Notes under the pieces: model-generated
The model's database searches: none
What the model was told of the DNA's origin: nothing
The model's input: only the letters and a program-made list of their open reading frames with translations
Translations under genes and position numbers: made by a program
Part shown: in pieces, positions 1-6,522 of the stretch
Layout of the letters: every line of letters begins with the position of its first letter
Numbering within the stretch: the first letter of the stretch is position 1
Source: JBAUHN01 sp049680295
GTDB lineage: Bacteria; Pseudomonadota; Alphaproteobacteria; Rhodobacterales; Rhodobacteraceae
Reading direction: 5' to 3'
Length of the DNA: 17,592 bases
NCBI GenBank assembly: GCA_049680295.1
Contig: JBAUHN010000215.1
Span: 1 to 17,592 of the forward strand

Positions 1-632
1 CCGACAAGCACGCGGTGCAGCAGGCTTTCTGGTTTTTGGGTTGGGTGGGCTTTGTCGCCGTTGCCGTCTTTCAGGCGTTCATGGCCGGTGCAGATCGGCA
101 GCACCCAATCGGACCGCATTTGAATGCCTTCGTTCAGGGCTTTCAATGCTTCATAGTTAAAGGTGTATTTGCTGGTCTCATCGCGACCGGCCCAGATCAT
201 CGTCTCATGGGCATTGGTGAACCGTTTGCCGCGAAAATTTGGCATCGGATTGGATTTGCGCCAGACCACATCGTTCAGAATCCAATAGCCCTGATCCTGC
301 AAGGCGGCCCCCACCCGAAAAATATTGTGATAGCTGCCAATCACCCAGATCGCGCCATTTGGTTTCAGCAAACGGCGGGCCGCCTTCAGCCATGCGGTGG
401 TGAATTCATCATAGGCTTTGAAACTGGCAAACTGGTCCCAGTGATCATCCACTGCATCCACCCGTGAATTATCCGGGCGGTGCAGGTCACCTTTCAGCTG
501 CAAGTTATAGGGCGGATCGGCGAAAATCAGATCTATCGACGCCTCGGGCAGACTGTTCATCATCTCGATGCAGTCGCCGGACAATATTGTATTGAGTGGC
601 AACACAGGTGCCACCTTGGTTTTGATCGTCAT
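1..632 (-). CDS. ccrM: CcrM-type adenine-N6 DNA methyltransferase (GANTC), 3' end outside window
   Basis: Cell-cycle-regulated DNA methyltransferase that methylates adenine in GANTC using S-adenosylmethionine. The 210 visible residues start at ATG 632 behind a GAGG ribosome site about 8 nt upstream. The catalytic motif DPPYNLQL is at residues 39-46, inside LIFADPPYNLQLKGD, which is typical of CcrM orthologues. It is followed by the WDQF..F..YDEFT...L...RRLLKPNGAIWVIGSYHNI block of the beta-class order, in which DPPY precedes the SAM-binding FxGxG motif. The window ends just after HPTQKPESLLHRVLV, immediately before the expected FxGxG and the C-terminal CcrM domain. It lies downstream of rnhB on the same strand with a 91-bp gap, an arrangement known from other alphaproteobacteria. 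Three GANTC sites in that gap suggest methylation-sensitive autoregulation (inferred). Identification is firm; only completeness cannot be judged. Confidence 0.95.
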   Translation of the reverse strand, partial: MTIKTKVAPVLPLNTILSGDCIEMMNSLPEASIDLIFADPPYNLQLKGDLHRPDNSRVDAVDDHWDQFASFKAYDEFTTAWLKAARRLLKPNGAIWVIGSYHNIFRVGAALQDQGYWILNDVVWRKSNPMPNFRGKRFTNAHETMIWAGRDETSKYTFNYEALKALNEGIQMRSDWVLPICTGHERLKDGNGDKAHPTQKPESLLHRVLV

Positions 633-686
633 ATTTTCTGCCTCTGTCCTGCGGCACATTTTGTGCTCGTTGGTTGAGGACAGGAT

Positions 687-725
687 GAGTCAAAGCCGAT
701 TCGCCGTCAATTTGTTTTTTGAATC
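687..725 (-). promoter_or_regulatory. Cluster of three GANTC (CcrM) sites in the ccrM upstream region
   Basis: Seen directly: GAGTC at 687-691, GATTC at 698-702 and GAATC at 721-725, spaced 11 and 23 bp apart. They lie 55-93 bp upstream of the ccrM start, and the last overlaps the rnhB stop codon. A hand scan of the whole window found only about 15 GANTC sites, so three within 39 bp is a marked cluster. On the minus strand TTGACG and TTGACT occur around these sites and could be -35 elements, but I see no convincing -10. CcrM autoregulation through GANTC sites in its own leader is known in Caulobacter; applying it here is inference. Confidence 0.6.
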
Positions 726-1353
726 AATCGCTTACGAATTTTCCTTGATACAACATCTTGTGGACGGGCTTGAACAGACGTCTATGGTGTGGGGTTGGGC
801 CAAGATTTTGCAAAGCAGACATGTGGCTTTTTGACCCATAGCCCATGTTTGTCTCCCATCCGTAGCCCGGATGCTGTTGCGCCAAATCCACCATGATGGC
901 GTCGCGGCATATTTTGGCGACAATCGAGGCCGCCGCAATCGACACAGATCGGGTGTCACCTTTGACAAGTGTTTGCGCGGGGATGTCCAAACCGCGCGGG
1001 ATCATGTTGCCGTCGATCAGGACATGGTCGGGGCGCAGTGGCAGCCCTTCGATGGCGCGGACCATCGCCAGATGGCTGGCGCGCAGGATATTGAGGTCTT
1101 CGATTTCCTGAACGGACGCATGTCCAATCGAGACCTGCGCGCAGCCCATCAGCAGATCGTTCAACTGTGCCCGCTTTTTCGCACTTAGCTTTTTGGAATC
1201 GTTCAGGCCGTCGGGAATGTTGCCGGGGTCCAGAACGACAGCTGCGGCAGTCACAGGTCCGGCCAGGGGGCCGCGTCCGACCTCATCAACGCCGGCGACA
1301 CATTCGTATCCAGCCCGGTGGGCGCTGCGTTCAAATTCGAAATCCGGTTTCAT
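724..1353 (-). CDS. rnhB: Ribonuclease HII
   Basis: Cytoplasmic endonuclease that removes misincorporated ribonucleotides and RNA from RNA:DNA hybrids, with Mg/Mn-dependent catalysis. The 209-residue protein has the family signature GVDEVGRGPLAGPV (residues 21-34, with D23 and E24 as metal ligands), DSKKLS (52-57), VLIDGN with D114, KGDTRSVSIAAASIVAKICRD (131-151, D151) and GYGWETNMGYGSKSH near the C-terminus. The length is normal for bacterial RNase HII. I chose ATG 1353, which begins MKPDFEFERSAHRAG, as in orthologues; an in-frame TTG at 1389 would add 12 residues without family support. No strong Shine-Dalgarno sequence precedes ATG 1353. The gene lies upstream of ccrM on the same strand, so the two may be co-transcribed, although ccrM appears to have its own regulatory region. 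Confidence 0.95.
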   Translation of the reverse strand: MKPDFEFERSAHRAGYECVAGVDEVGRGPLAGPVTAAAVVLDPGNIPDGLNDSKKLSAKKRAQLNDLLMGCAQVSIGHASVQEIEDLNILRASHLAMVRAIEGLPLRPDHVLIDGNMIPRGLDIPAQTLVKGDTRSVSIAAASIVAKICRDAIMVDLAQQHPGYGWETNMGYGSKSHMSALQNLGPTPHHRRLFKPVHKMLYQGKFVSD

Positions 1354-1421
1354 AGGGGGGTGATGGCAAACCTGATGCGCAAGACACAAGCCCCAAATTG
1401 TCAGGGCCGATCAGTGCAACG

Positions 1422-1459
1422 AAAAAAAACCGCGCGCCCCGGACATGGGGGACGCGCGG
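1422..1459 (-). terminator. Intrinsic terminator, distal of a tandem pair
   Basis: Read on the minus strand this is an RNA hairpin with CCGCGCG (1459-1453), a 2-nt bulge, CCCC (1450-1447), a 6-nt loop, GGGG (1440-1437) and CGCGCGG (1436-1430), followed by eight U from the A-run at 1422-1429. It faces transcripts coming from 1576-2064. The GC-rich 11-bp stem directly next to the U tract is classic rho-independent architecture. Confidence 0.85.
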
Positions 1460-1494
1460 CCTTACGAAAGACGCAAGAGCGCCTACTGGTTATC

Positions 1495-1527
1495 AAAAAA
1501 GGGAGGGAACGCCCGAACGCCCCCTCC
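1495..1527 (-). terminator. Intrinsic terminator, proximal of a tandem pair
   Basis: On the minus strand GGAGGGGGCG (1527-1518) pairs with CGTTCCCTCC (1511-1502) around a UUCGGG loop. The stem has ten base pairs, two of them G-U in RNA, and is followed within two bases by six U (A-run 1495-1500). It is the first terminator met by transcripts of the secreted cysteine-repeat gene, whose stop codon begins at 1578. The second terminator lies about 40 nt further on. The asymmetry of the G-U pairs confirms the minus-strand direction. Confidence 0.8.
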
Positions 1528-1575
1528 AGGATCCGGTTGCGACAGGGACCTACCGCAGCCGGAATTGATCCCGTA

Positions 1576-2064
1576 CTAACGACGGGCCAATTTGTAGCCG
1601 CTGCTGCGCAGGCATTGCGCCTCATAGCCGCGACGTTGCCCGTTGCGGGTGCGGACCGTGCGGTAGCAATTGCTCGGCAGCCTGTTCACATGGCGGTAAT
1701 TGTTCTGAAGGCAGCGTTCCCCAAACACGCTAAGCGTGCCACGGCGGGTGTTAAAGGTGCGCAGGCATTGTCCGGGCAACAGTTTGCGGGCGACACGACG
1801 GGGCAAGGGGCGCGGTTGCACGCGGTACCCAGGATCGACGTAACGCCGCTGCACGGGGGCCGCCTGTCGGGCGCGTTGGGCGTCTTCCTTGCGGTGTTTA
1901 CGATTGTTGATCGCTGATCCGATGATGGCCACACCAACAATCGCGGCCAGCGCTTTGGCCAGATCGTCAGTGTCCGCTCGGGCGGGGGCCGCGCTGATCC
2001 CGGTGACCAACATGGCCGTGCTGACAATGGCTGCGATGAATTTGCGGTGTGCGTTGCGGGTCAT
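1576..2064 (-). CDS. Secreted basic protein with a duplicated two-cysteine unit (unknown function)
   Basis: No named family was recognised. The 162-residue protein begins at ATG 2064 after AAGGAT at good spacing. It has a signal peptide (basic start, hydrophobic core to about residue 29, ARA-D cleavage near residue 30), then a hydrophobic AIVGVAIIGSAI stretch (41-52) and a strongly basic Arg-rich linker (55-95). The C-terminal third holds two similar units of about 33 residues: LLPGQCLRTFNTRRG...CL (C100, C118) and RLPSNCYRTVRTRNG...CL (C133, C151). Both cysteine spacings are 18 and the period is exactly 33. Four cysteines in an exported domain suggest disulfides (inferred). The high positive charge could mean envelope polymer or nucleic acid binding, but this is speculation. 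It is a single-gene unit with tandem terminators, divergent from the 2242 gene. Confidence 0.85.
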   Translation of the reverse strand: MTRNAHRKFIAAIVSTAMLVTGISAAPARADTDDLAKALAAIVGVAIIGSAINNRKHRKEDAQRARQAAPVQRRYVDPGYRVQPRPLPRRVARKLLPGQCLRTFNTRRGTLSVFGERCLQNNYRHVNRLPSNCYRTVRTRNGQRRGYEAQCLRSSGYKLARR

Positions 2065-2201
2065 GGATCAAATCCTTTGATTGGTATGTGACTGCCAACC
2101 GTTGGTGCGGGTGGCTTGATGCGTCCAATCTGTGGCGAGGGCAGTTCGCCAAGCAATAACGCCCGGCTGTTATTGGATAACCAAGCGATTGTTCAGGGTT
2201 T

Positions 2202-2214
2202 GATATTGAATATC
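2202..2214. promoter_or_regulatory. 13-bp palindrome GATATT-G-AATATC upstream of the secreted-protein gene
   Basis: A perfect inverted repeat with 6-bp arms and a single central base, 28 bp upstream of the ATG at 2242, in the 177-bp divergent gap 2065-2241. The gap holds no gene. The AT-rich palindrome may overlap a promoter for the 2242-3208 operon (TTGTTC at about 2190 is a possible -35), but no clear -10 is visible. It may be an operator, or chance. Confidence 0.35.
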
Positions 2215-2241
2215 CGGCGTATTGCGCGCAGGAATGGGTGC

Positions 2242-2532
2242 ATGAAACACATTACTTTTTCCTGTCTTGTTGCCGTCAGTCTGTTGGTGTCGGCCCCGGC
2301 ATATGCCGCTGATTGTTTTGCCGATTACAAGGCCAAACAGGACGATCCTTTGCGTCTACATTATGGTGTGGCGCAAATTTCGGGCGGGTGCTCCAAAGAG
2401 GCGGCCCAGTCCGAGCTTGCACCAAGGCTGGCCGCCCAGGGCTGGACCCTGTTGAATATCATGTCAGTTTTTGACGCATCAGGATTGGCGGAAAGGAAAG
2501 ACAGTGCAGGACCAAACTACCTCCGCTTCTGA
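2242..2532 (+). CDS. Small secreted protein with two cysteines (unknown function)
   Basis: A 96-residue protein not assigned to a named family. The start ATG 2242 (MKHITF) is chosen because it opens a clean signal peptide: a lysine, a hydrophobic core, and an AYA-A cleavage site near residue 22. A weak AGGA lies upstream. Longer in-frame upstream starts would bury the signal peptide behind a polar leader. The mature part is about 74 residues and has two cysteines (C25, C50), the motif DCFADYKAKQDDPLRLHYGVAQI, and an amphipathic segment ending GWTLLNIMSVF. Its last 29 bp overlap the start of the membrane protein at 2504, so the two are translationally coupled and probably act together. A periplasmic ligand or partner for that membrane protein is an inference from this overlap alone. 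Confidence 0.85.
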   Translation: MKHITFSCLVAVSLLVSAPAYAADCFADYKAKQDDPLRLHYGVAQISGGCSKEAAQSELAPRLAAQGWTLLNIMSVFDASGLAERKDSAGPNYLRF

Positions 2533-3208
2533 CATGCGCCGCTCGGGCGGGCGGTTCGTGGTGATCGGTCTGGCGGCGATCTTGCTGATTTTGCTATGTG
2601 CTGCCCTATTATTGTTCTGGGCGCTGCCTGATGCCAACGCGTTTAATGCGCGTGTGGAACAGTTGTTTATCGAAAATAACGATCTGACCGCACAGGCCGA
2701 GATTAAGCTGCTGGAAATTCTGGCCCAGTCCGGCACCGCATTTTCGGACACGTTGACCAGCTACCGGATCGTGATCTTTGTGCTGCTGGTTTTTGCAACC
2801 GCATTGCTGATCGCAGCACTGGTGTTTTTGATCATGCTGGTCACATTTAACCGCCGCATGGCGCAGATTGAGCGGGTCGGCATTCAGGTCAGTTCGCTTT
2901 TGATCAGCCGCGAAGAGAACACTGTTTATCTGAACAATCTGGGTTTCAAGCTGACCGAGGCAGCGATGGAAACGATGGCTGTGCTGGCTGAGGCGCGGAT
3001 GGATGACGATGTCCTGAGCGGGTCACAAATCGAGGGTGTCATTTCCGGACGTAGTGCGGCAGATTGTGACGAGGCGGCGGGTGCGACGCGGATCAAACGC
3101 CTGCGTGATACGCTGGGCAATCAGATTGTCAGCGAGTTGCTGGTCAAGAACATCGCGCGGCGCGGGTATATGCTGGCGATAGATAAAGACGTCATTCAGG
3201 TGATCTGA
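2504..3208 (+). CDS. Two-TM membrane protein with C-terminal OmpR-like winged helix (putative membrane-bound regulator)
   Basis: A 234-residue protein. GTG 2504 is chosen because AGGAAAG lies directly upstream at ideal spacing; an earlier in-frame TTG at 2471 lacks this. Visible order: a short basic N-terminus (MRRSGGR), TM1 about 18-41, an acidic loop of about 45 residues, TM2 about 88-114, then NRR at the membrane exit. The positive-inside rule places both termini in the cytoplasm and the loop in the periplasm. Residues about 138-226 fit the pattern of an OmpR-type winged helix: VYLNNLGFKLTEAAMETMAVLAE, then SGSQIEGVISG, then RIKRLRDTLGN and the wing-like IARRGYML. ToxR/CadC proteins carry the same domain N-terminally with one TM, so the order here is reversed. 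DNA binding is inferred from pattern only. It overlaps the secreted-protein gene by 29 bp. Confidence 0.85.
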   Translation: MQDQTTSASDMRRSGGRFVVIGLAAILLILLCAALLLFWALPDANAFNARVEQLFIENNDLTAQAEIKLLEILAQSGTAFSDTLTSYRIVIFVLLVFATALLIAALVFLIMLVTFNRRMAQIERVGIQVSSLLISREENTVYLNNLGFKLTEAAMETMAVLAEARMDDDVLSGSQIEGVISGRSAADCDEAAGATRIKRLRDTLGNQIVSELLVKNIARRGYMLAIDKDVIQVI

Positions 3209-3306
3209 CTTGCTGGCAGATCTTGCCGAACATGCAGTTCTTTCCTCTGGCCATTTCGAGCAAGCCAAGTAGTGTCGGTCTCAACTTGCAATGTAGGAGA
3301 TCTAAA

Positions 3307-4083
3307 ATGCCCGCACCCGTCAATCCGTTCAAAAAGGCACTTGCCGAAGGCAAGACTGTCATTGGTTGCTGGATGGGGTTATCGGATCTCTATGCCGCTG
3401 AAATGATGGGGACAGCCGGCTTTGATTGGCTGGTGATTGACAGTGAACATGCCCCCAACGACATACGCTCGATCCGGGATCAGTTGATTGCGCTAAGTCA
3501 CAGTGACAGCCATCCGGTTGTCCGTGTGCCCATTGGCGAGACGTGGGTCATCAAGCAAGTTTTGGACGCGGGCGCGCAGACAATTCTGGTGCCTATGGTC
3601 GAAAGCGCCGATCAGGCGCGCCGGTTGGTGCAGGCCTGCCGCTATCCGCCCCACGGCAATCGGGGTGTGGGGTATTCGACCGCGCGGGCGTCGGGCTTTG
3701 GGCGCGAGGCCGATTATGCGGCCACGGCAAATGAACAGATTTGCCTGTTGGTGCAGGTCGAAAGCAGCGCCGGGGTGGCGGCGTTGGAGGAGATTCTGAA
3801 GGTCGATGGCGTGGATGGCGTGTTCATCGGCCCTGCTGATCTGGCGGCAGACATGGGGCATTTGGCCGACATGATGCAACCGAATGTACAAAAGACAATT
3901 ATGGACGCGCTGACCCAGATTTCCGCAAGTGGCAAGGCGGCAGGCATACTGTCGACCCGCGAAGATGTGACGCTTGCCGCCCTTGATGCCGGTGCACGGT
4001 TTGTCGCGGTGGCGATGGACATCCCGATGCTAGTGAACACCGCAAAGGCAACGGCTGCCAAATGGCGGAAAACCACCGGGTGA
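3307..4083 (+). CDS. HpcH/HpaI family class II aldolase
   Basis: Metal-dependent pyruvate-type aldolase that cleaves 4-hydroxy-2-oxo acids such as 2,4-dihydroxyhept-2-ene-1,7-dioate or 2-keto-3-deoxy sugar acids. The 258-residue length matches HpaI-type enzymes (about 260). ATG 3307 is preceded by AGGAGA with a 6-nt gap. Family features seen: GFDWLVIDSEHAPND (D45, catalytic H48), VRVP with pyruvate-binding R73, ILVPMVESADQARR, CRYPPHGNRGVG, LLVQVESSAG (metal ligand E152) and GVFIGPADLAADMG (metal ligand D178). The active site looks intact. The next gene, an MFS transporter, overlaps its stop codon, which points to coupled uptake and cleavage of one substrate. The true substrate cannot be read from the sequence, because HpaI enzymes are promiscuous and no hydroxyphenylacetate or rhamnose genes are nearby. 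Confidence 0.92.
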   Translation: MPAPVNPFKKALAEGKTVIGCWMGLSDLYAAEMMGTAGFDWLVIDSEHAPNDIRSIRDQLIALSHSDSHPVVRVPIGETWVIKQVLDAGAQTILVPMVESADQARRLVQACRYPPHGNRGVGYSTARASGFGREADYAATANEQICLLVQVESSAGVAALEEILKVDGVDGVFIGPADLAADMGHLADMMQPNVQKTIMDALTQISASGKAAGILSTREDVTLAALDAGARFVAVAMDIPMLVNTAKATAAKWRKTTG

Positions 4084-5252
4084 ATGCTGGGATCATTCTG
4101 CTAACGCTTGCTTATGTGCTGAGCCAGTTTTTTCGCGCATTCCTGGCGGTACTTGCGCCGTCGTTGCAGGCGGATCTGGGCGCCGGTCCAGAGACATTGG
4201 CCTGGGCCTCGGGGCTTTGGTTTCTGAGCTTTGCGGCCATGCAAATTCCCGTCGGCTGGGCGCTGGATACCATTGGGCCGCGCCGGACTGCATCCGCGTT
4301 GTTGCTGGTTGGCGGTGCCGGTGGTGCAACTGTGTTTGCCATGGCCACGACGCCTGCACATATCGCTGTTGCGATGGCTCTGATCGGGGTCGGGTGTTCG
4401 CCGGTTTTGATGGCATCCTACTATATTTTCGCGCGCCAGTATCCCGCGCGCCAATTCGCGTCGATGGCGGCGCTGGTTCTGGCGGTTGGGTCGGTTGGAA
4501 ATCTGATCGCATCCTATCCGATGGCACTGGCGGCCGAGACATTGGGCTGGCGCGCCTCTTTGATTGGATTGGCCGGGGCCAGCGCGCTGATCGCTTTTGG
4601 CATCTGGGCGCTGGTGCGGGATCCACCGGGTGTTTCGGACGGGGCCAAAGGGTCGCTGCTGGATGTTCTGCGGATCAAGGCATTGTGGTTGATATTGCCA
4701 TTGATGCTGGTCAGCTATGCCCCGGCAGGTGCGTTACGCGGGCTTTGGATCGGGCCCTATCTGGCCGACACCTTCGGGCTGACCACATCGCAGATCGGTC
4801 AGGCATCGCTGGTGATGGGGGTCGCAATGATCGCCGGCACAATGGTTTACGGTCCACTGGACAAAGTGTTTGGCACGCGAAAGTGGGTTGTGGCCGCAGG
4901 CAATGCTTTGGCCTGTGTGTCGCTGGGCGCGCTGATCCTCTGGCACGCTGACACCCCGTGGCTGGCGACGGTTCTGCTGGCGACGATCGGGTTCTTTGGC
5001 GCATCTTTTCCGATGATCATGGCCCATGGGCGCGGGTTTTTCCCGGCCCATCTGGTGGGGCGTGGTGTGACGTTTCTGAATCTCTTTGGCATTGCGGGTG
5101 TTGGCGCCATGCAATTCATATCCGGACGCATGCACGGAAATATCAGCCAAAGCGGTGCCGGATCACCCTACCCTGCGATCTTTATCCTGTTTGCTTTGGC
5201 CCTGCTGGCGGGTCTGATCCTCTATGTCTTTAGCCGCGACACCACCGACTAA
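4080..5252 (+). CDS. MFS transporter
   Basis: Inner-membrane major facilitator superfamily permease of about 390 residues with about 12 hydrophobic segments. MFS marks include a loop 2-3 motif resembling GWALDTIGPRR (the usual G-x-x-x-D-x-x-G-R-R/K pattern) and the similar GPLDKVFGTRK between TM8 and TM9. I chose GTG 4080, whose GTGA overlaps the aldolase stop by 4 bp and whose product enters TM1 directly (NAGIILLTLAYVLSQFFRAFLAV). ATG 4062 is an in-frame alternative adding six residues and overlapping the aldolase by 22 bp; neither has a strong ribosome site, in keeping with translational coupling. Context suggests it imports the substrate of the aldolase, such as a hydroxy acid or sugar acid, but the substrate is unknown. 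It ends 3 bp from the convergent DUF3095 gene. Confidence 0.9.
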   Translation: MNAGIILLTLAYVLSQFFRAFLAVLAPSLQADLGAGPETLAWASGLWFLSFAAMQIPVGWALDTIGPRRTASALLLVGGAGGATVFAMATTPAHIAVAMALIGVGCSPVLMASYYIFARQYPARQFASMAALVLAVGSVGNLIASYPMALAAETLGWRASLIGLAGASALIAFGIWALVRDPPGVSDGAKGSLLDVLRIKALWLILPLMLVSYAPAGALRGLWIGPYLADTFGLTTSQIGQASLVMGVAMIAGTMVYGPLDKVFGTRKWVVAAGNALACVSLGALILWHADTPWLATVLLATIGFFGASFPMIMAHGRGFFPAHLVGRGVTFLNLFGIAGVGAMQFISGRMHGNISQSGAGSPYPAIFILFALALLAGLILYVFSRDTTD

Positions 5253-5255
5253 AGG

Positions 5256-6407
5256 TTATTGTCGCTTCATCTGGGTTGCAGCCAAAGTGTACCCTCCCGC
5301 GGCCCCGTCAATAAAATGCACGTGATCATCGGTCATGATCGACGGCACGATACAGGTCATCATTGCCTCACTTTGTGTGGCGATCCCGTATTTGATGATC
5401 CGGTCAGCGGCCGCTTTGGACAGGACGGTTTCCAGCTTGGCCTGCGTGTCCAGATCGCAATCAAGCGTCATTTTCAGGCCATCATCCAGTTTGCGGAAAT
5501 CCGCGTTTTGCCCTACCACACGCCGGTAATGGCGCGCATCAAAGTCGCCAAGCTTCCACCCGGTCTTGATCAAAATCCATGCCATGAAACTAGCAAACAG
5601 GGCCTGCCTGCGCGCTTTGCCCAATGATCCGGTGCCATGCGTTGCCTGTGCCTCAAGCTTTGTCCCAGCGGGCGGCCAGCCAAAGCCCGGACCTTCGGGT
5701 GGGGCGGGGTGCCCGCCGCGATCAAGACCGCCGGCGATGCGAATAACCGCGCTGTAAACGCCTGCGACATCGGCAGGTGACGCAGATGGCGCGGATGAGA
5801 CGACAAGCGACAAGATCATGCCATGGCGTGCGGGCATATGTGACCAGCGGCATGACAGGCCTGTCAAATCCGGCACGATCCCGGCGATGGCGGGTTCAAC
5901 GGTGTAGTGCCCCGCTTTCATTTGCTGTTCGGCCCAGTCCAGACCGCCACCCAGAAACATGGCATAGTCCGCACCATCGGATATCTGAAACCGGGCGACG
6001 CGGATATCAAACCCGGCGGCGCGGGCTGCCGTAACCGGGACAAGTGCCACACGCATTTCGATGTCAAATTCCTCACGCGACCAACGCGCAACGGCGGCAA
6101 GGGCAGCCTGTGAATGCTCCGCCTGCTCTGGACTGACAGCAAACCCGGCGCCGTCGCCGCCAAACACAAATGGAAAGGCCTGGCCTTTGTGCGCATTCAT
6201 CACTGCTGAAATCACTGCCGCCCCGACCATGTTCACCGCCTTATAGCGGCCCTGGGCTACATGACCGGTTGAATTGACGATATCGGCGACCCCGATATGC
6301 CAATCATCAGGAAGCGACGTATAGCGCGCATTGTCGGTCAGTTGATCAAAGGCATCAATGCGCGGCAAAGAATCGTAGAACGGGTTTTCGTCCGCTTTTT
6401 CACTCAT
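5256..6407 (-). CDS. DUF3095 domain protein, nucleotide-cyclase-like N-terminus
   Basis: A 383-residue cytoplasmic protein assigned to DUF3095 from HIGVADIVNSTGHVAQGRYKAVNMVGAA and FPFVFGGDGAGFAV. No function is established as far as I know. The first block (ADIVNST, D42) and the second (FGGDGAGF, D85) sit where class III adenylate/guanylate cyclases carry their two metal-binding aspartates (DIxxST and GD), so a cyclase-fold relation is plausible by eye. ATG 6407 is chosen because MSEKADENPFYDSLPRID looks like the natural N-terminus; a GTG at 6443 would add 12 residues, with AAGG too close to serve. No transmembrane segment or signal peptide is visible. The upstream region 6408-6522 is shared with the divergent asd gene and shows no clear operator. 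Confidence 0.85.
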   Translation of the reverse strand: MSEKADENPFYDSLPRIDAFDQLTDNARYTSLPDDWHIGVADIVNSTGHVAQGRYKAVNMVGAAVISAVMNAHKGQAFPFVFGGDGAGFAVSPEQAEHSQAALAAVARWSREEFDIEMRVALVPVTAARAAGFDIRVARFQISDGADYAMFLGGGLDWAEQQMKAGHYTVEPAIAGIVPDLTGLSCRWSHMPARHGMILSLVVSSAPSASPADVAGVYSAVIRIAGGLDRGGHPAPPEGPGFGWPPAGTKLEAQATHGTGSLGKARRQALFASFMAWILIKTGWKLGDFDARHYRRVVGQNADFRKLDDGLKMTLDCDLDTQAKLETVLSKAAADRIIKYGIATQSEAMMTCIVPSIMTDDHVHFIDGAAGGYTLAATQMKRQ

Positions 6408-6522
6408 TAAAACCGTATCCTGCGCATGATCGAACCTGTCCACCTTACATGACGCCCCTTTCCCCCGGCAAGCAAGAGGTATAAGAGGCCCGCACCATCA
6501 CACATATCAATGGAGAAATCAG

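Noticed and set aside
1354..1389. TTG start extending RNase HII by 12 residues
   Set aside because: The extra residues do not match RNase HII N-termini and no ribosome site supports TTG; ATG 1353 gives the usual length.
1318..1917. Open frame of 199 codons on the plus strand
   Set aside because: It runs across two minus-strand terminators and antisense to rnhB and the cysteine-repeat gene; composition and lack of a ribosome site mark it as a shadow.
4217..4951. Open frame of 244 codons on the plus strand inside the MFS gene
   Set aside because: It is out of frame with the clear MFS reading frame and its translation is rich in Gly, Arg, Cys and Trp without any membrane pattern.
6408..6443. 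GTG start extending the DUF3095 protein
   Set aside because: AAGG lies too close to the GTG to act, and the added residues look like untranslated leader; ATG 6407 is preferred.
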